Shown here: one piece after another, positions 54,557 through 63,953 of the stretch
Layout of the letters: each line of letters opens with the position of its first letter
Position numbering within the stretch: position 1 is the first letter of the stretch
From: a virus
DNA length: 64,000 nt
Virus record (IMG/VR): IMGVR_UViG_3300027867_000003
Span: 20,798 to 84,797 of that record
Strand: one strand, 5' to 3'
Program-made: the position numbers and the translations under genes
Notes under the pieces: model-generated
What the model saw: the letters and a program-made list of their open reading frames with translations, nothing else
What the model was told of the DNA's origin: nothing
Database searches by the model: none

Positions 54557-55891
54557 TCACGGCCTCATCTGCACCAGATAGCCGAATTCATGCAGCTTTG
54601 GCAAGGCTTTAATGACTTTCTCTCCAATGTCCGTTCGATATATTTTGTCACTCAATTTGATTTGGTCGATAAATCCATAGACCTTATCGCGGGCCTTTGT
54701 TATTCCTTTTCCGAGAGCCGTCGCCACAGCTACATATTCCCCCGTTGTCTGATACTGAGGCCCATAGACGATCTTTCCGTCTTTCATCTCAGGACCTCGG
54801 TCTATCATGGCCGAGACGAGATGAATGTCGGTCCCAGGCGGGGGGTTCTCAATTCCCCGAATCGGATTGCCGAGAACCAGATTCTCGGGGGAATTCTCAT
54901 AGGGGTATCGGGGTTGGGAGATCACGACCCCAATAGCCGTATCATAGGAGACTTTGAGACTGTCTTTTCCGTCCAATAGATCATTCATCCATTTAATCGG
55001 ATCGCCCCGATGGCTTGCGACCTGAATGTGAAAGGCTGGCCAACCACATCTCGACGTAAATTCGAGGGGCCACGTCTTTCCCTTTTTGTCAACAATGGCG
55101 CCGATTGAAAAATCGCCCCGATGACCCAAGGACCGAAGAATTGGTTCCATTGGAAGCAGCATCTCTCCAGCGAGCATATCGTCTTCGACATATTGGCAAA
55201 TTGTGCCCTGTTCTCCTGTCGCAGGGCCTATTTCTCCGTCCATAAGTTTTTTGTGCTCAATACATGTCTGCCACTTGTGTTCGAGAAACCCGTCCTTTCC
55301 CATCCATCCACTAACGCCGATCTCGCAAATGGCGTCGATCTTTTCTTGGAGAATACATTTTCCCTTAAGCTGTTTCCCACCCTTAATCTGCCGTTCGAGC
55401 CAACCGACCAAATCCGCCGGATCATCTGCGACATAGGTCAGCGATTTATCGGATTCGTCTCCGAGGGGCTTGAAGACAAATGGTCGATCCTGCTTTCGGG
55501 CAAATCGATAGCATTCTTCCAGAGAAGCGAACTCGTGATATTCAGGAAGGTCGATCCCGACTGCTCTCATGGCCTCCATGCCGGCCCCACGGTCGATTTC
55601 CAATTTGGCCGATTGAACTGTTGGGCCAAAGACCTTGATGCCCATCTCTCGACAACGGTCCAATTCATGGAGGAAACGAAAATTGCCCGTCGTCAGGATG
55701 AAACCGCCGTCTTTGACCCATTCGAGGCTGCTTCGCCAATCGTCGATGATCTTAAATTGTTTCATTCCGAGGCCGGATTTCAGATCATGTCCTGGGCAAT
55801 ATCTGAACCACCGGACCTCATGTCCGACGTCTCCGGCTCTCATTGCAAGATCGAGAGCCTGACACTCGCTATCGACGATCAATAGCCTCAT
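54557..55891 (-). CDS. PurD-like ATP-grasp ligase
   Basis: A 444-residue protein resembling phosphoribosylamine-glycine ligase. Visible parts: MRLLIVDSECQALDLAMRAG (N-domain), VFGPTVQSAKLEIDRGAGME (opening of the ATP-grasp fold), RPFVFKPLGDESDKSLTYVA (ATP-binding Lys strand), CILQEKIDAICEIGVSGWMG and WPLEFTSRCGWPAFHI (metal/adenine end). It lies among virion genes, not among nucleotide-synthesis genes. ATP-grasp enzymes join an acid to an amine; a peptide-like or base modification is possible, the substrate is unknown. Confidence 0.8.
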   Translation of the reverse strand: MRLLIVDSECQALDLAMRAGDVGHEVRWFRYCPGHDLKSGLGMKQFKIIDDWRSSLEWVKDGGFILTTGNFRFLHELDRCREMGIKVFGPTVQSAKLEIDRGAGMEAMRAVGIDLPEYHEFASLEECYRFARKQDRPFVFKPLGDESDKSLTYVADDPADLVGWLERQIKGGKQLKGKCILQEKIDAICEIGVSGWMGKDGFLEHKWQTCIEHKKLMDGEIGPATGEQGTICQYVEDDMLAGEMLLPMEPILRSLGHRGDFSIGAIVDKKGKTWPLEFTSRCGWPAFHIQVASHRGDPIKWMNDLLDGKDSLKVSYDTAIGVVISQPRYPYENSPENLVLGNPIRGIENPPPGTDIHLVSAMIDRGPEMKDGKIVYGPQYQTTGEYVAVATALGKGITKARDKVYGFIDQIKLSDKIYRTDIGEKVIKALPKLHEFGYLVQMRP

Positions 55892-56262
55892 CGCGAATCA
55901 TAATGCTCCATATTGAGCCAGGTTGCTAAAAGATATTCCACTATGAGGGCTTTTCTGTGTTGGTCGAAATAGGGCGCCCGGGGATCTTCCCCCGGTTCAC
56001 CCGGGCCTTTGAACTGTGCGTCGAATTCATCGACCGATTCTTGGGGAACTCCCTCCTTTCGACACAGTTTCATTTCGACGATTTCGTGAATGGCGACCAA
56101 AAAGGCTTGGTCATCGTCAAGAGGATCTGTGCCAACGATTACAACCCGAGTATTGCCGTCGTCATCGACATACCAATCGCCCAATGACTCGGGGTCATTG
56201 CAATATGGAAATCGCATCGAAGAGGGAGATTCAACGGACTCTATGATGATCTTTCGACTCAT
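55888..56262 (-). CDS. HExxE-type putative metalloprotein, 124 aa
   Basis: MSRKIIIESVESPSSMRFPY, then IHEIVEMKLCRKEGVPQES, a His-Glu...Glu helix as in small phage zincin-like proteins, and a later DQHRKALIVEYLLATWLNME helix. ATG 56262 overlaps the preceding stop; TTG 56277 is weaker. Activity is not established. Confidence 0.6.
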   Translation of the reverse strand: MSRKIIIESVESPSSMRFPYCNDPESLGDWYVDDDGNTRVVIVGTDPLDDDQAFLVAIHEIVEMKLCRKEGVPQESVDEFDAQFKGPGEPGEDPRAPYFDQHRKALIVEYLLATWLNMEHYDSR

Positions 56263-59200
56263 TGAATTGGAGTCCAATCCGACGATAGGCGGCTCTGAGG
56301 TTGTTGGGATGGAACAGTTGTCATGTAGTCAACTCCGGCCCCGATGTTTCGTAGATTGTTAGTTGGCATCGATGATCTGGGCGTCATCAATTGATTTACA
56401 TCTGGTGACAGACTTATATTTGGATTCGAGAATTCCCTAAGGAGGCTATTTGCGGTTCCCTGGCGCATGAAACTACCCCCTAGGGCCTGCCTAGCAGTTG
56501 GGGAATAAATGGCTCGAATGGCCCAATAGGGCCACGACCACCACGAATGGCCTAGATGAACTGCAATTTGGGCCAAATCATAGCCTATATCACGGCCAGG
56601 CATGTTCTCTAATGGAAGTCCCAATTTCCTTTTTGCCTGATCTATAAAAGCTACGCTTCGTCTTATCATCTCGGCTTCATTATCAAGCTGCCTCATAGCT
56701 GCTTGGGCTTCGCCTTGAGTCGGATATAGAGCCTCAAACAGTTCTCGTTTATTTGGCGTGTCAGAGACTTTGCCAATTCTCCCTTCGCCTGACTTCATTG
56801 ACTGTGCCTCAGTATAGGCGGCACCGCGACGATACAATTCTTTATCTAACTCAATTGGAAGAGCATTTATTTGACGTCGAACCACATGAGGATTTTGACT
56901 AAAGGCTCTTTGTCCGGCCTGAAGCGCCTGTTGCGCGCGAAGTGCTGACTCTAGGTCGTTCGTAAGAGCACCCGTTTCTGTCTTTAAGCGTGCTTCTATC
57001 TCTTTTGGAAGAGAGCTAAGTCTAGAATTTGCATCTCTTAAATCTTTCTCTATCTCTCCTCGCCTCTTGTCTAAATATTCTCCGTGCCTTTCGAGACTTT
57101 TCTTCCGAGCTGCATAGGCTATTTCGTCTTCTTTCGTCAAAGGAATAGCCTTCCCCCAAGGTTCTTTGATTTTTGCTTTGTTTTCTGCAATCTGTCTCTT
57201 AATAATATCTAGGTTAGCTTGGTTCTTAGTTAATTCATTGTTAATCGTAGCCGATCGATTAGAGAACTCCTTATTAACCCGCGCAGTTTTATCAATAATA
57301 GTCTTTTCAGCTGCTCTCGCGGTCTCGCGGAGATTGTCTTCGATTTCAGGCACATTGCTAGTCCCAAATTTGCTCTCTATCAAATCTCGATTGCCTAAAG
57401 TATCAATTGCTGCTTCGCGTCTAGAAAGTGCTCCTCTATAAGGAACTGGGGGTGACACCCCATCAGGTCGTATGCCCTCCATACGACCTTCTAACTCATG
57501 TACGAACTCCATTATGTGTTCCGGGGATGCCTTGTTTAACGCTTGTACGGCAAGCTGATTTATGGGGCCTACGTGTTTACCAATGTCTAGAAGAGTCATA
57601 GGGGAGCCAACGGCTTGACTTCGTTCAAGAGTCTCCCTAGAAGTCTCATCTCGCATAGGATTAGAAACAGACATTTCATCAGAATAGGCTCTATTGATGC
57701 GACCAGCAATCGGATCATTGGCAAAGGGAGCGAGGCGATTGTAGAGGCCCCGAATTGGCGCGGTGGCGGCCCGTGCAGGAAGTGCCAAGGCGTTTGCTGT
57801 CAATTCTGGCGCCATTGCTCCCGCTATGGGCAAACCGATGTCGGTCCCTAATTCTGTTATATATCGAATTGCATTTCTCGTCGGCTGGCTAAGGCCCATT
57901 TCGTTCTCAAGGTCTGCCGCGGCTGAGCCGATCCAGCGCCCCGGAGCCGACAGAGCATTCTCAATTGACTGGCCTATTGGCCCTGTTGGAATTTGAGTTG
58001 CCCCCAAAAGGGCGTTCCGGCCCTGTTCCCAATCAGCCATCGATGGCTTGGGTCCCCCTCCCACCCAACGGCCTAATTGACCACCGGCTGAGGCAACGTC
58101 GGCAATCGGGGCGCGAATGGGATAGGACGCTACATTGGCAAACGGGGCAAGTTCATTTAGCGAAAATCCCCCCATTGATGGGGCATTCATGGCTCCTTGG
58201 GCCACATTTTGCCAAAAGCTAGGTGGCTGGGGCGGGGTTGGGACATCGACTGGCGATCCAAAGTTGATTCCACTGGAGGGACCCGGTTGCGTAGTAGGCG
58301 GTGCTGTAACAGGGGTGCCAAATTGGGGCTCTGCCGCCTGAGCCGAGGAAATAGGATTTAGGGACGACAATAATGAGAGGAAGGAGTTTTGATTCGGAGC
58401 GGCTGCACTGGGAGACGGAAGTCCCACGTTTCCAGCTGCTAGATTATTCGCCCCCGCGATCCTTTGACCGGCTGTTACGTTGTCCGCGGGCGATGGAACA
58501 TTGACTCCACGATACGCCTGGGCCGACGGGTTGATAATGTCCTTATTTATCCCCGCCACGATCTCGGGGTAGAAATCAGGCTTTCCGGTTGCTGTCGGAG
58601 CCGGGGCGGTTGGAATCGGCTGTTGGGGAGGTTGGTCAAAAACTGTCGGTTGAGGCCCTGTAGGCGGCTGGGGCGCCGCTGCCATTCTGGCCTGCATTGC
58701 CTCAGCTTCGCGACCAGGACCGCCAGTGGCAAATGCTCCTGGAACAATGTTCCGCGCGATCGAAGCTGCGTCTAACGGTGGGGGCTTTGGGACTTGGGGA
58801 AATTTGTAATCGAGGGCCTTTTTATTCGTCCCGACGATTTTGTCATAAATGGCATTAGGATCAGCTCCACGGATTGCCACCGGGATCGAGGGAATTCCCT
58901 CGTCTATGGCCGCCTGGGCCCGATTTCGCCCATCATAGTCAACGACGTTGAGACTGTTTCCCGAGGGACTGACTTCGAGGCTCGGAATTGCCTGAATACC
59001 TTCCCCCCGGTCGAGCGACTGCATTAAATTCGCCCGCTTTAGCGAAGTCGAATCATCGTTTTCTATTTTTGGCAACAGAGAAAGATAGTCCTCGGGTGCC
59101 ATATGCCTCACATCGACGTTACTTCTATTTTGCTCTGATGCAATTGATTCGGAGGTTGGAACCCATTTCATTCCAATTGCAGCAGCTAATTGGGGATTAT

Positions 59201-59810
59201 AATTGGCCCACGGTGAAAATCCCTCTGCCTTAAATGCTGCATCAAAGACCTTCCGCTGTGACTCGGGACTGAAATCCTTTATCCCTAGTTCTGTGGCATA
59301 TTTGTGCCAAGTTCCGGGTTCGAATTGATATAGACCTGCGGCGTGACTTATACCCCTAGGACCTTTGTTCCCGTTCCAGATTGGAAAACCTGTTTCGTCC
59401 AAAGGAGCTTTACTGAGATCGGCCCCACCGTATCCTGCATAAGGATTTCCAGCACTTTCGAAGTGGCTAACCATCCCCGCAGCTTCACCGGGAGAATAAT
59501 CCTTTAGAGGCTTTTTGTCCTTATGGGGCGCCACATTCAAGTGAAGTGCGGGGCGATCTTCGTGAGGGGCTTGGTAATAGCCCTCAGGAATCGGCCATGC
59601 TGACGGCGGCCCCCATCCCGGTGGAGTTGACATAATATTTGGAAGCCCACCGGGACGCGGAATTTCCTGTCCTGGTGTTTGCCCGGTCGTTATAGTGCCA
59701 CCTGCGCCTCGAGGCCTGACCTTTCGCGGATCGAAGACTTCCTCTGAGGGCAGATTTGGAAGCCGATTGCCTCCTGGGGTGTCGATTGGATCTCCAAACG
59801 AAATAGGCAT
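56259..59810 (-). CDS. Large ejection protein with lysozyme-like and ParB-like domains
   Basis: An 1183-residue virion protein. The SLT/lysozyme-like part (about residues 110-215) has MVSHFESAGNPYAGYG with the catalytic Glu and GLYQFEPGTWHKYATELG. It is followed by a ParB-like segment (MAPEDYLSLLPKIENDD, VVDYDGRNRAQAAIDEGIPS). Long Pro/Gln/Ala-rich linkers and a helical C-terminus (coiled coil about 860-960) complete it. Such proteins are ejected with the DNA and degrade peptidoglycan during entry. ATG 59810 overlaps the upstream stop (TAATG); the TTG extension was not used. Confidence 0.8.
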   Translation of the reverse strand: MPISFGDPIDTPGGNRLPNLPSEEVFDPRKVRPRGAGGTITTGQTPGQEIPRPGGLPNIMSTPPGWGPPSAWPIPEGYYQAPHEDRPALHLNVAPHKDKKPLKDYSPGEAAGMVSHFESAGNPYAGYGGADLSKAPLDETGFPIWNGNKGPRGISHAAGLYQFEPGTWHKYATELGIKDFSPESQRKVFDAAFKAEGFSPWANYNPQLAAAIGMKWVPTSESIASEQNRSNVDVRHMAPEDYLSLLPKIENDDSTSLKRANLMQSLDRGEGIQAIPSLEVSPSGNSLNVVDYDGRNRAQAAIDEGIPSIPVAIRGADPNAIYDKIVGTNKKALDYKFPQVPKPPPLDAASIARNIVPGAFATGGPGREAEAMQARMAAAPQPPTGPQPTVFDQPPQQPIPTAPAPTATGKPDFYPEIVAGINKDIINPSAQAYRGVNVPSPADNVTAGQRIAGANNLAAGNVGLPSPSAAAPNQNSFLSLLSSLNPISSAQAAEPQFGTPVTAPPTTQPGPSSGINFGSPVDVPTPPQPPSFWQNVAQGAMNAPSMGGFSLNELAPFANVASYPIRAPIADVASAGGQLGRWVGGGPKPSMADWEQGRNALLGATQIPTGPIGQSIENALSAPGRWIGSAAADLENEMGLSQPTRNAIRYITELGTDIGLPIAGAMAPELTANALALPARAATAPIRGLYNRLAPFANDPIAGRINRAYSDEMSVSNPMRDETSRETLERSQAVGSPMTLLDIGKHVGPINQLAVQALNKASPEHIMEFVHELEGRMEGIRPDGVSPPVPYRGALSRREAAIDTLGNRDLIESKFGTSNVPEIEDNLRETARAAEKTIIDKTARVNKEFSNRSATINNELTKNQANLDIIKRQIAENKAKIKEPWGKAIPLTKEDEIAYAARKKSLERHGEYLDKRRGEIEKDLRDANSRLSSLPKEIEARLKTETGALTNDLESALRAQQALQAGQRAFSQNPHVVRRQINALPIELDKELYRRGAAYTEAQSMKSGEGRIGKVSDTPNKRELFEALYPTQGEAQAAMRQLDNEAEMIRRSVAFIDQAKRKLGLPLENMPGRDIGYDLAQIAVHLGHSWWSWPYWAIRAIYSPTARQALGGSFMRQGTANSLLREFSNPNISLSPDVNQLMTPRSSMPTNNLRNIGAGVDYMTTVPSQQPQSRLSSDWTPIQ

Positions 59811-61759
59811 TACTGTTGCTGCCAATCTTGGGGATTACTGGGATTTCCACCGGGCCGCAATTTCCATTTCGTTATATTGCCATTAGAATCGATCTCTGTT
59901 CCGTATCCGTCTCCGAAGGGATAAATCTTGCCGGGCGTTTTGCCTTTCATGGAAGATGCAATTTCGTCCATAGTATGACCACCGAACTTATCCTGGGGTT
60001 TCTGGTCCTGATTTCTCTGTCTGTCTGTCGGTCGTTCCAGATTCTCAATTCTCTTTCGCGTTGAATTAAATTCATTATCAATAGAGTCGATCCTATTCTG
60101 CATACTGATTTTCATCGACGCAATAGCCGATTTCAATTGCTCCGGTGTCTGAGCCTTGTTTATAAGTCCCTCAGCTTCGCGCCGCGCAGTATCGGAAGTC
60201 TGGCCACCCGTGGCTCCTGGACTTGACATAATTCTGGCATATTCGTTTTTGAGCGAAGTGATTGCTGCATTGAAGGCAACAACGTCAGGATCACCCGTTA
60301 CATTGGTCCTTCCAGCCTGAATCCAGCGATTTAGGACTGGAATTCCTGACTGAGCGGTGCCTTCGACGGGTTTAGTTCCTACGAGAGACTTCAATTCTAG
60401 TGGGGCATTTGGATCATCTTGCATTGATTTTAGGCGATCCTGAACGGCCTTTGATCCAATCCCGCCCTCAGCCAACTCCAATGTTAAATCGGCCTCCTTG
60501 TTAGCCGTCTGTTCGAAGTTCGAGACGTTGGCTCGCAATTTGCCCAATTGAACTGCGGCGGCAAAATCGGCTCTACCAGCCGCGTGAAGTCCGATAACTT
60601 GGGCGGGAGATAAATTGTATTCTCCGGCAATCTGCCCAGCCCTATTTAGAACCCTGACTCTCTCCTGAGGTCCCCAACCAAGAGCTGGAACTTGCCCTGT
60701 CACGAGATAGTTCGTTGCCGCGATGTCGAGAGCCTCCCCAGATAACGGCTCCGATTTGGCAATCCGAACTTTCGACGGATCGATATTTTGGTTCGTATTG
60801 GCATCGACAACCCGGCCATCAGGAAATCTATAAACCCCCGCCTCCGCCCAAGTTCCGTCGGGCTGTTGAACCTGCGCTGTCTGGGGCGCTGGCATCGGAC
60901 GCTCGACAGCGGCTGGCCGGGTTGAAAGCGGAGTCAGATTTCCCGACGGAGTTCCCGGCTGTCCCGTGGCCCTATCGACAAACGCTGTTGGCCCGGTTCG
61001 AACCCATTGTTTTCCAGAAGCGTCTGTAAATATGGGGGCCTCGCTCGACTTAAATCCCCCTGTCGTGGCCTCAACAGATCCCGTGGGGAGGGCAACAGTC
61101 TTGCCCGACGAATCCCCTAGAACCCGAGCTTGGTTATTATATCTATTTACTTCATAGGTCTGACCATTTGGGCCGGTCATTATACGGGCATTTTCCCACC
61201 CTTTGGCGACGTTCCCTTGGCGGGATTCCCACAAAGGTCCCATAGTTTGGAGGGACTTCGGGTTCCCGATAAATGGATCAAATCGATTGACAATTTGATC
61301 TGGCATTCCACTGACTGCAACGGCTCGATTCTTTATCTCAGTCAATTTCTGTTGAAGCAATTGATCCCGGTTGGGCAAATTGGGGTCGAGGGAATCAGCA
61401 TATTCCTTGAATGGCTTATAAATGTCATCATAGGCAACGTTGCCCCAATAGTCAATGACCTTGGCACTGTTGACCTGGGCTTGCTGTTGCTGCTGTTGGA
61501 TCTTCCCCAGGGCCTCATAGGTATCTAGGGCCGTCTGTGGACTTGCTTGCCACACAGAGGCCATTCCTGACATTTGGGGCATTCCGGTCGTCGGATTAAT
61601 CGGGACGCTACGGAGGGCATTTATCCCAGCTTCATTCTGCTGCAACTTGAGGGCATTCTGCCGCGCAATCAACTGTTCGTTCTGTGTCTGAGCCTGACGA
61701 AGGGCATTTTGCTGGAGTTGCTCAGGAAACGTCGCAATGAGTTGATTGACATCAGCCAT
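59810..61759 (-). CDS. Ejection/internal virion protein, 649 aa
   Basis: Gln/Ala/Asn-rich N-terminus (MADVNQLIATFPEQLQQNAL), long helical body with beta stretches (QTYEVNRYNNQARVLGD), and a C-terminal charged region. Composition and position, between two other ejection proteins, match internal core proteins of podoviruses. No enzymatic motif was seen. AGGAT precedes the ATG. Confidence 0.7.
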   Translation of the reverse strand: MADVNQLIATFPEQLQQNALRQAQTQNEQLIARQNALKLQQNEAGINALRSVPINPTTGMPQMSGMASVWQASPQTALDTYEALGKIQQQQQQAQVNSAKVIDYWGNVAYDDIYKPFKEYADSLDPNLPNRDQLLQQKLTEIKNRAVAVSGMPDQIVNRFDPFIGNPKSLQTMGPLWESRQGNVAKGWENARIMTGPNGQTYEVNRYNNQARVLGDSSGKTVALPTGSVEATTGGFKSSEAPIFTDASGKQWVRTGPTAFVDRATGQPGTPSGNLTPLSTRPAAVERPMPAPQTAQVQQPDGTWAEAGVYRFPDGRVVDANTNQNIDPSKVRIAKSEPLSGEALDIAATNYLVTGQVPALGWGPQERVRVLNRAGQIAGEYNLSPAQVIGLHAAGRADFAAAVQLGKLRANVSNFEQTANKEADLTLELAEGGIGSKAVQDRLKSMQDDPNAPLELKSLVGTKPVEGTAQSGIPVLNRWIQAGRTNVTGDPDVVAFNAAITSLKNEYARIMSSPGATGGQTSDTARREAEGLINKAQTPEQLKSAIASMKISMQNRIDSIDNEFNSTRKRIENLERPTDRQRNQDQKPQDKFGGHTMDEIASSMKGKTPGKIYPFGDGYGTEIDSNGNITKWKLRPGGNPSNPQDWQQQ

Positions 61760-61767
61760 GATTTATC

Positions 61768-62691
61768 CTAATACACTCCACCGGAGGCTGGATTATATCC
61801 CCCTGAAATTGGTGTGTTGCTACCAGCACTAAAGTCTTGGTTAAACAGACCCTGGAACAGACTGCTTAGATTATTTGTTCCTGAACTGCCACTTCCTAGA
61901 AGGCCCTGTAGGATATTCGACAAGCCTCCATATTGCCCGAGAATTCCTGCGGCATTGGCCTGTCCGATCCCAGCGAAGGCGTTTCCGATTCCCGATATGA
62001 GACTCGACTGAGGTCCGGTGAGTGTCGCGGCCTGTTGACCCCCAGTCGAAATGCCGCCGAGCCGATTGACAATGTTCTGCTGTTCCGCTGCGGCTCCCTG
62101 GATTTGATTCCAATAGTTCTGATTATTCGCCGACCACTGAGTGTTGTATTGGTTCTGATAATTGTTGAGCCAATTATACCAGTCTTGATTAGCTAGGCCG
62201 GTTCCATATTTCTGAAGAGCCTGGAGCGTATTGCCAGATAGAACTCCTTGCGTCGGTCCTGAGGCATTTTGGATCGCATTGACGCCCTGCGATAATTGGT
62301 ATTGATAACCCGGCGATGCTTGAAATTGATTGATCGTCGGCGTCGGCATATTATACGGTGTCGGGGCTCCTGCGAGGGGAATTCCGAGATAGTTGGTCGA
62401 GAACTGAGACGGACTTTCCAGTCCTGCGCCCCACCCCGGAGTTCCCATTTGAGCAGCGTTATTCGGACCAGGTAGCCCGAGGAACGTATCCAGTTGGTTG
62501 AGGGCCGCAGTGCCGCTATTATACCACGGGGCCAGTTGTTGACTAAATGCCTGTAAGATGCTTTGCTCGAAGCCAATTTGTTTATTGAGGGCATTAGTTT
62601 CGGCAGAGGCAGCGTTCGATGAGCCAAGGCAACCAAGCGCCCCGCTTCCCAAGGACCCCGCGCCCGCTAATGCTCCGCCAATCCAAGGCAC
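61768..62691 (-). CDS. DNA-ejection protein (gp7-like), 307 aa
   Basis: Gly/Ser/Ala-rich hydrophobic start (WIGGALAGAGSLGSGALG), then SPGYQYQLSQGVNAIQNASG, a segment I recognise from podoviral ejection proteins, and Gln/Asn-rich helices (YNWLNNYQNQYNTQW). It likely helps form the channel for DNA entry. Start is GTG 62691 with only a weak ribosome site. Confidence 0.72.
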   Translation of the reverse strand: MPWIGGALAGAGSLGSGALGCLGSSNAASAETNALNKQIGFEQSILQAFSQQLAPWYNSGTAALNQLDTFLGLPGPNNAAQMGTPGWGAGLESPSQFSTNYLGIPLAGAPTPYNMPTPTINQFQASPGYQYQLSQGVNAIQNASGPTQGVLSGNTLQALQKYGTGLANQDWYNWLNNYQNQYNTQWSANNQNYWNQIQGAAAEQQNIVNRLGGISTGGQQAATLTGPQSSLISGIGNAFAGIGQANAAGILGQYGGLSNILQGLLGSGSSGTNNLSSLFQGLFNQDFSAGSNTPISGGYNPASGGVY

Positions 62692-62697
62692 TTCTAT

Positions 62698-63156
62698 TTA
62701 CCTCAGCTTAATTTCAAACATTGTCTGGCGGGGAATTCCCCCGAATAACTGAATGAATCGACTCATTGAGGCATCATGCTGGGGATCGCCCGTTATAAAG
62801 AAATGTGGATAGGCATAGTCGATATTCAGAGAACGGAGAATTCGAAGGCCCTCTGACATAAGTCGTCGCCCGATGTCGGATTTCCGATACTCGGGCCGGA
62901 CGTACCAGGCACTTTGGAGAGCAATCTTGGCCTTCATTATGAGGGCATTCATCAAGGTCCAACCGAGGTAGCCAACCAGATTTTGGTTGTCCCAGGCCCC
63001 TAAGATAATCATGTTGCCTGCTTTATCGGCCTCCTGAATAGCCGGGAAATTGGGGTCGAATTCCCCTGAGCAACCAAGTTCCTCAAAGTGGCTTTTCATC
63101 ATATCGAGGCAATCAGGAAACAGGTCGCCCCAGTGACATTGGCGAACTAGAGCCAA
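62698..63156 (-). CDS. GNAT-family acetyltransferase
   Basis: A 152-residue protein. ALQSAWYVRPEYRKSDIGRR contains the GNAT acetyl-CoA pattern (V-x-P-x-x-R...G-R-R-L), with a preceding beta strand (NLVGYLGWTLM). Start TTG 63156 with GAGGAAT upstream. GNATs of this kind occur beside structural genes in podoviruses; the acceptor is unknown. Confidence 0.78.
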   Translation of the reverse strand: MALVRQCHWGDLFPDCLDMMKSHFEELGCSGEFDPNFPAIQEADKAGNMIILGAWDNQNLVGYLGWTLMNALIMKAKIALQSAWYVRPEYRKSDIGRRLMSEGLRILRSLNIDYAYPHFFITGDPQHDASMSRFIQLFGGIPRQTMFEIKLR

Positions 63157-63743
63157 CTTGCAGATTCCTCAAGACCGCGCGCCCGAAGCTCGGATACTCG
63201 ACGAGCAATGTCCCAGATGAGGGCGGCCGAATTCCGGACATTCTGTTCAACGTTTTTTCGAATCTCAGGCGCCGGGACTTGGATATTTCGATCCATCGAT
63301 TTGTCCCAACTTTCATCGGGAATTCGACCCGTGAGATATTCGGCCACATTGAACCGGATCATCTTAGAACTGAGGGATCGTTTTGAGATCGAGAGAACTC
63401 CTGATTCATTCCACGCCAACGAGGAAATCATAAGATCTTGGGCTAATAGAAAGGGCCAATCGGCCTCCAGACCAATCTGATTAAATGAGGCTCCGATTTC
63501 GTAGACCGGACGACTGAGGGTCCCAAACTTAGTCTCGGGAAAAAGATTCCTCAGAACCTCATAACCTAGGACCAATGATGTCTCAACAGTTCCATCATAT
63601 CCTGTGGTTCGAGAAACAAATTCATCGAGAGTCTTGCAGCCCATTGATAAATCGTGGCCGACCTTCTGGTCCCCGAAACTGAGATATTGGCTGAGCCACT
63701 TCGACTGACTTCGCGGCTGGCTCATAATGAGAAATTTCAACAT
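63147..63743 (-). CDS. Sulfotransferase-like protein, 198 aa
   Basis: MLKFLIMSQPRSQSKWLSQY matches the N-terminal strand-loop of PAPS sulfotransferases (PRSGTTWL), and FGTLSRPVYEIGASFNQ resembles the later Arg-Pro motif. Residues between vary. The protein may sulfate or bind a small substrate; several phages carry such genes next to a GNAT, as here. Overlaps the GNAT gene. Confidence 0.55.
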   Translation of the reverse strand: MLKFLIMSQPRSQSKWLSQYLSFGDQKVGHDLSMGCKTLDEFVSRTTGYDGTVETSLVLGYEVLRNLFPETKFGTLSRPVYEIGASFNQIGLEADWPFLLAQDLMISSLAWNESGVLSISKRSLSSKMIRFNVAEYLTGRIPDESWDKSMDRNIQVPAPEIRKNVEQNVRNSAALIWDIARRVSELRARGLEESASWL

Positions 63744-63748
63744 AGGAA

Positions 63749-63943
63749 TTATTTCTTCTTCGCCGCTCTTTTGCCTTTCGCGGTGGCCTGATTACCTCGC
63801 ATCAGGCCGATCTTATTAAGGGTTCCAAATTCGTAATTGGCTGCTCGTCGCCCCGTTAGACCCTTCTTCACAGCCCCCGCTTTCAATTTATCTTCAACAT
63901 CGGCGAGGGCGGTTTTCTGTCCTCTGGGAGTTCTTCGAGGCAT
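63749..63943 (-). CDS. Small basic phage protein, 64 aa
   Basis: MPRRTPRGQKTALADVEDKL, then NYEFGTLNKIGLMRGNQATA and a Lys/Ala-rich tail. The GTLNKIGLMRGN segment is typical of a small conserved podoviral protein of unknown function. Probably nucleic-acid binding. ATG 63943 after AGGAAAAATGTG. Confidence 0.62.
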   Translation of the reverse strand: MPRRTPRGQKTALADVEDKLKAGAVKKGLTGRRAANYEFGTLNKIGLMRGNQATAKGKRAAKKK

Positions 63944-63953
63944 CACATTTTTC

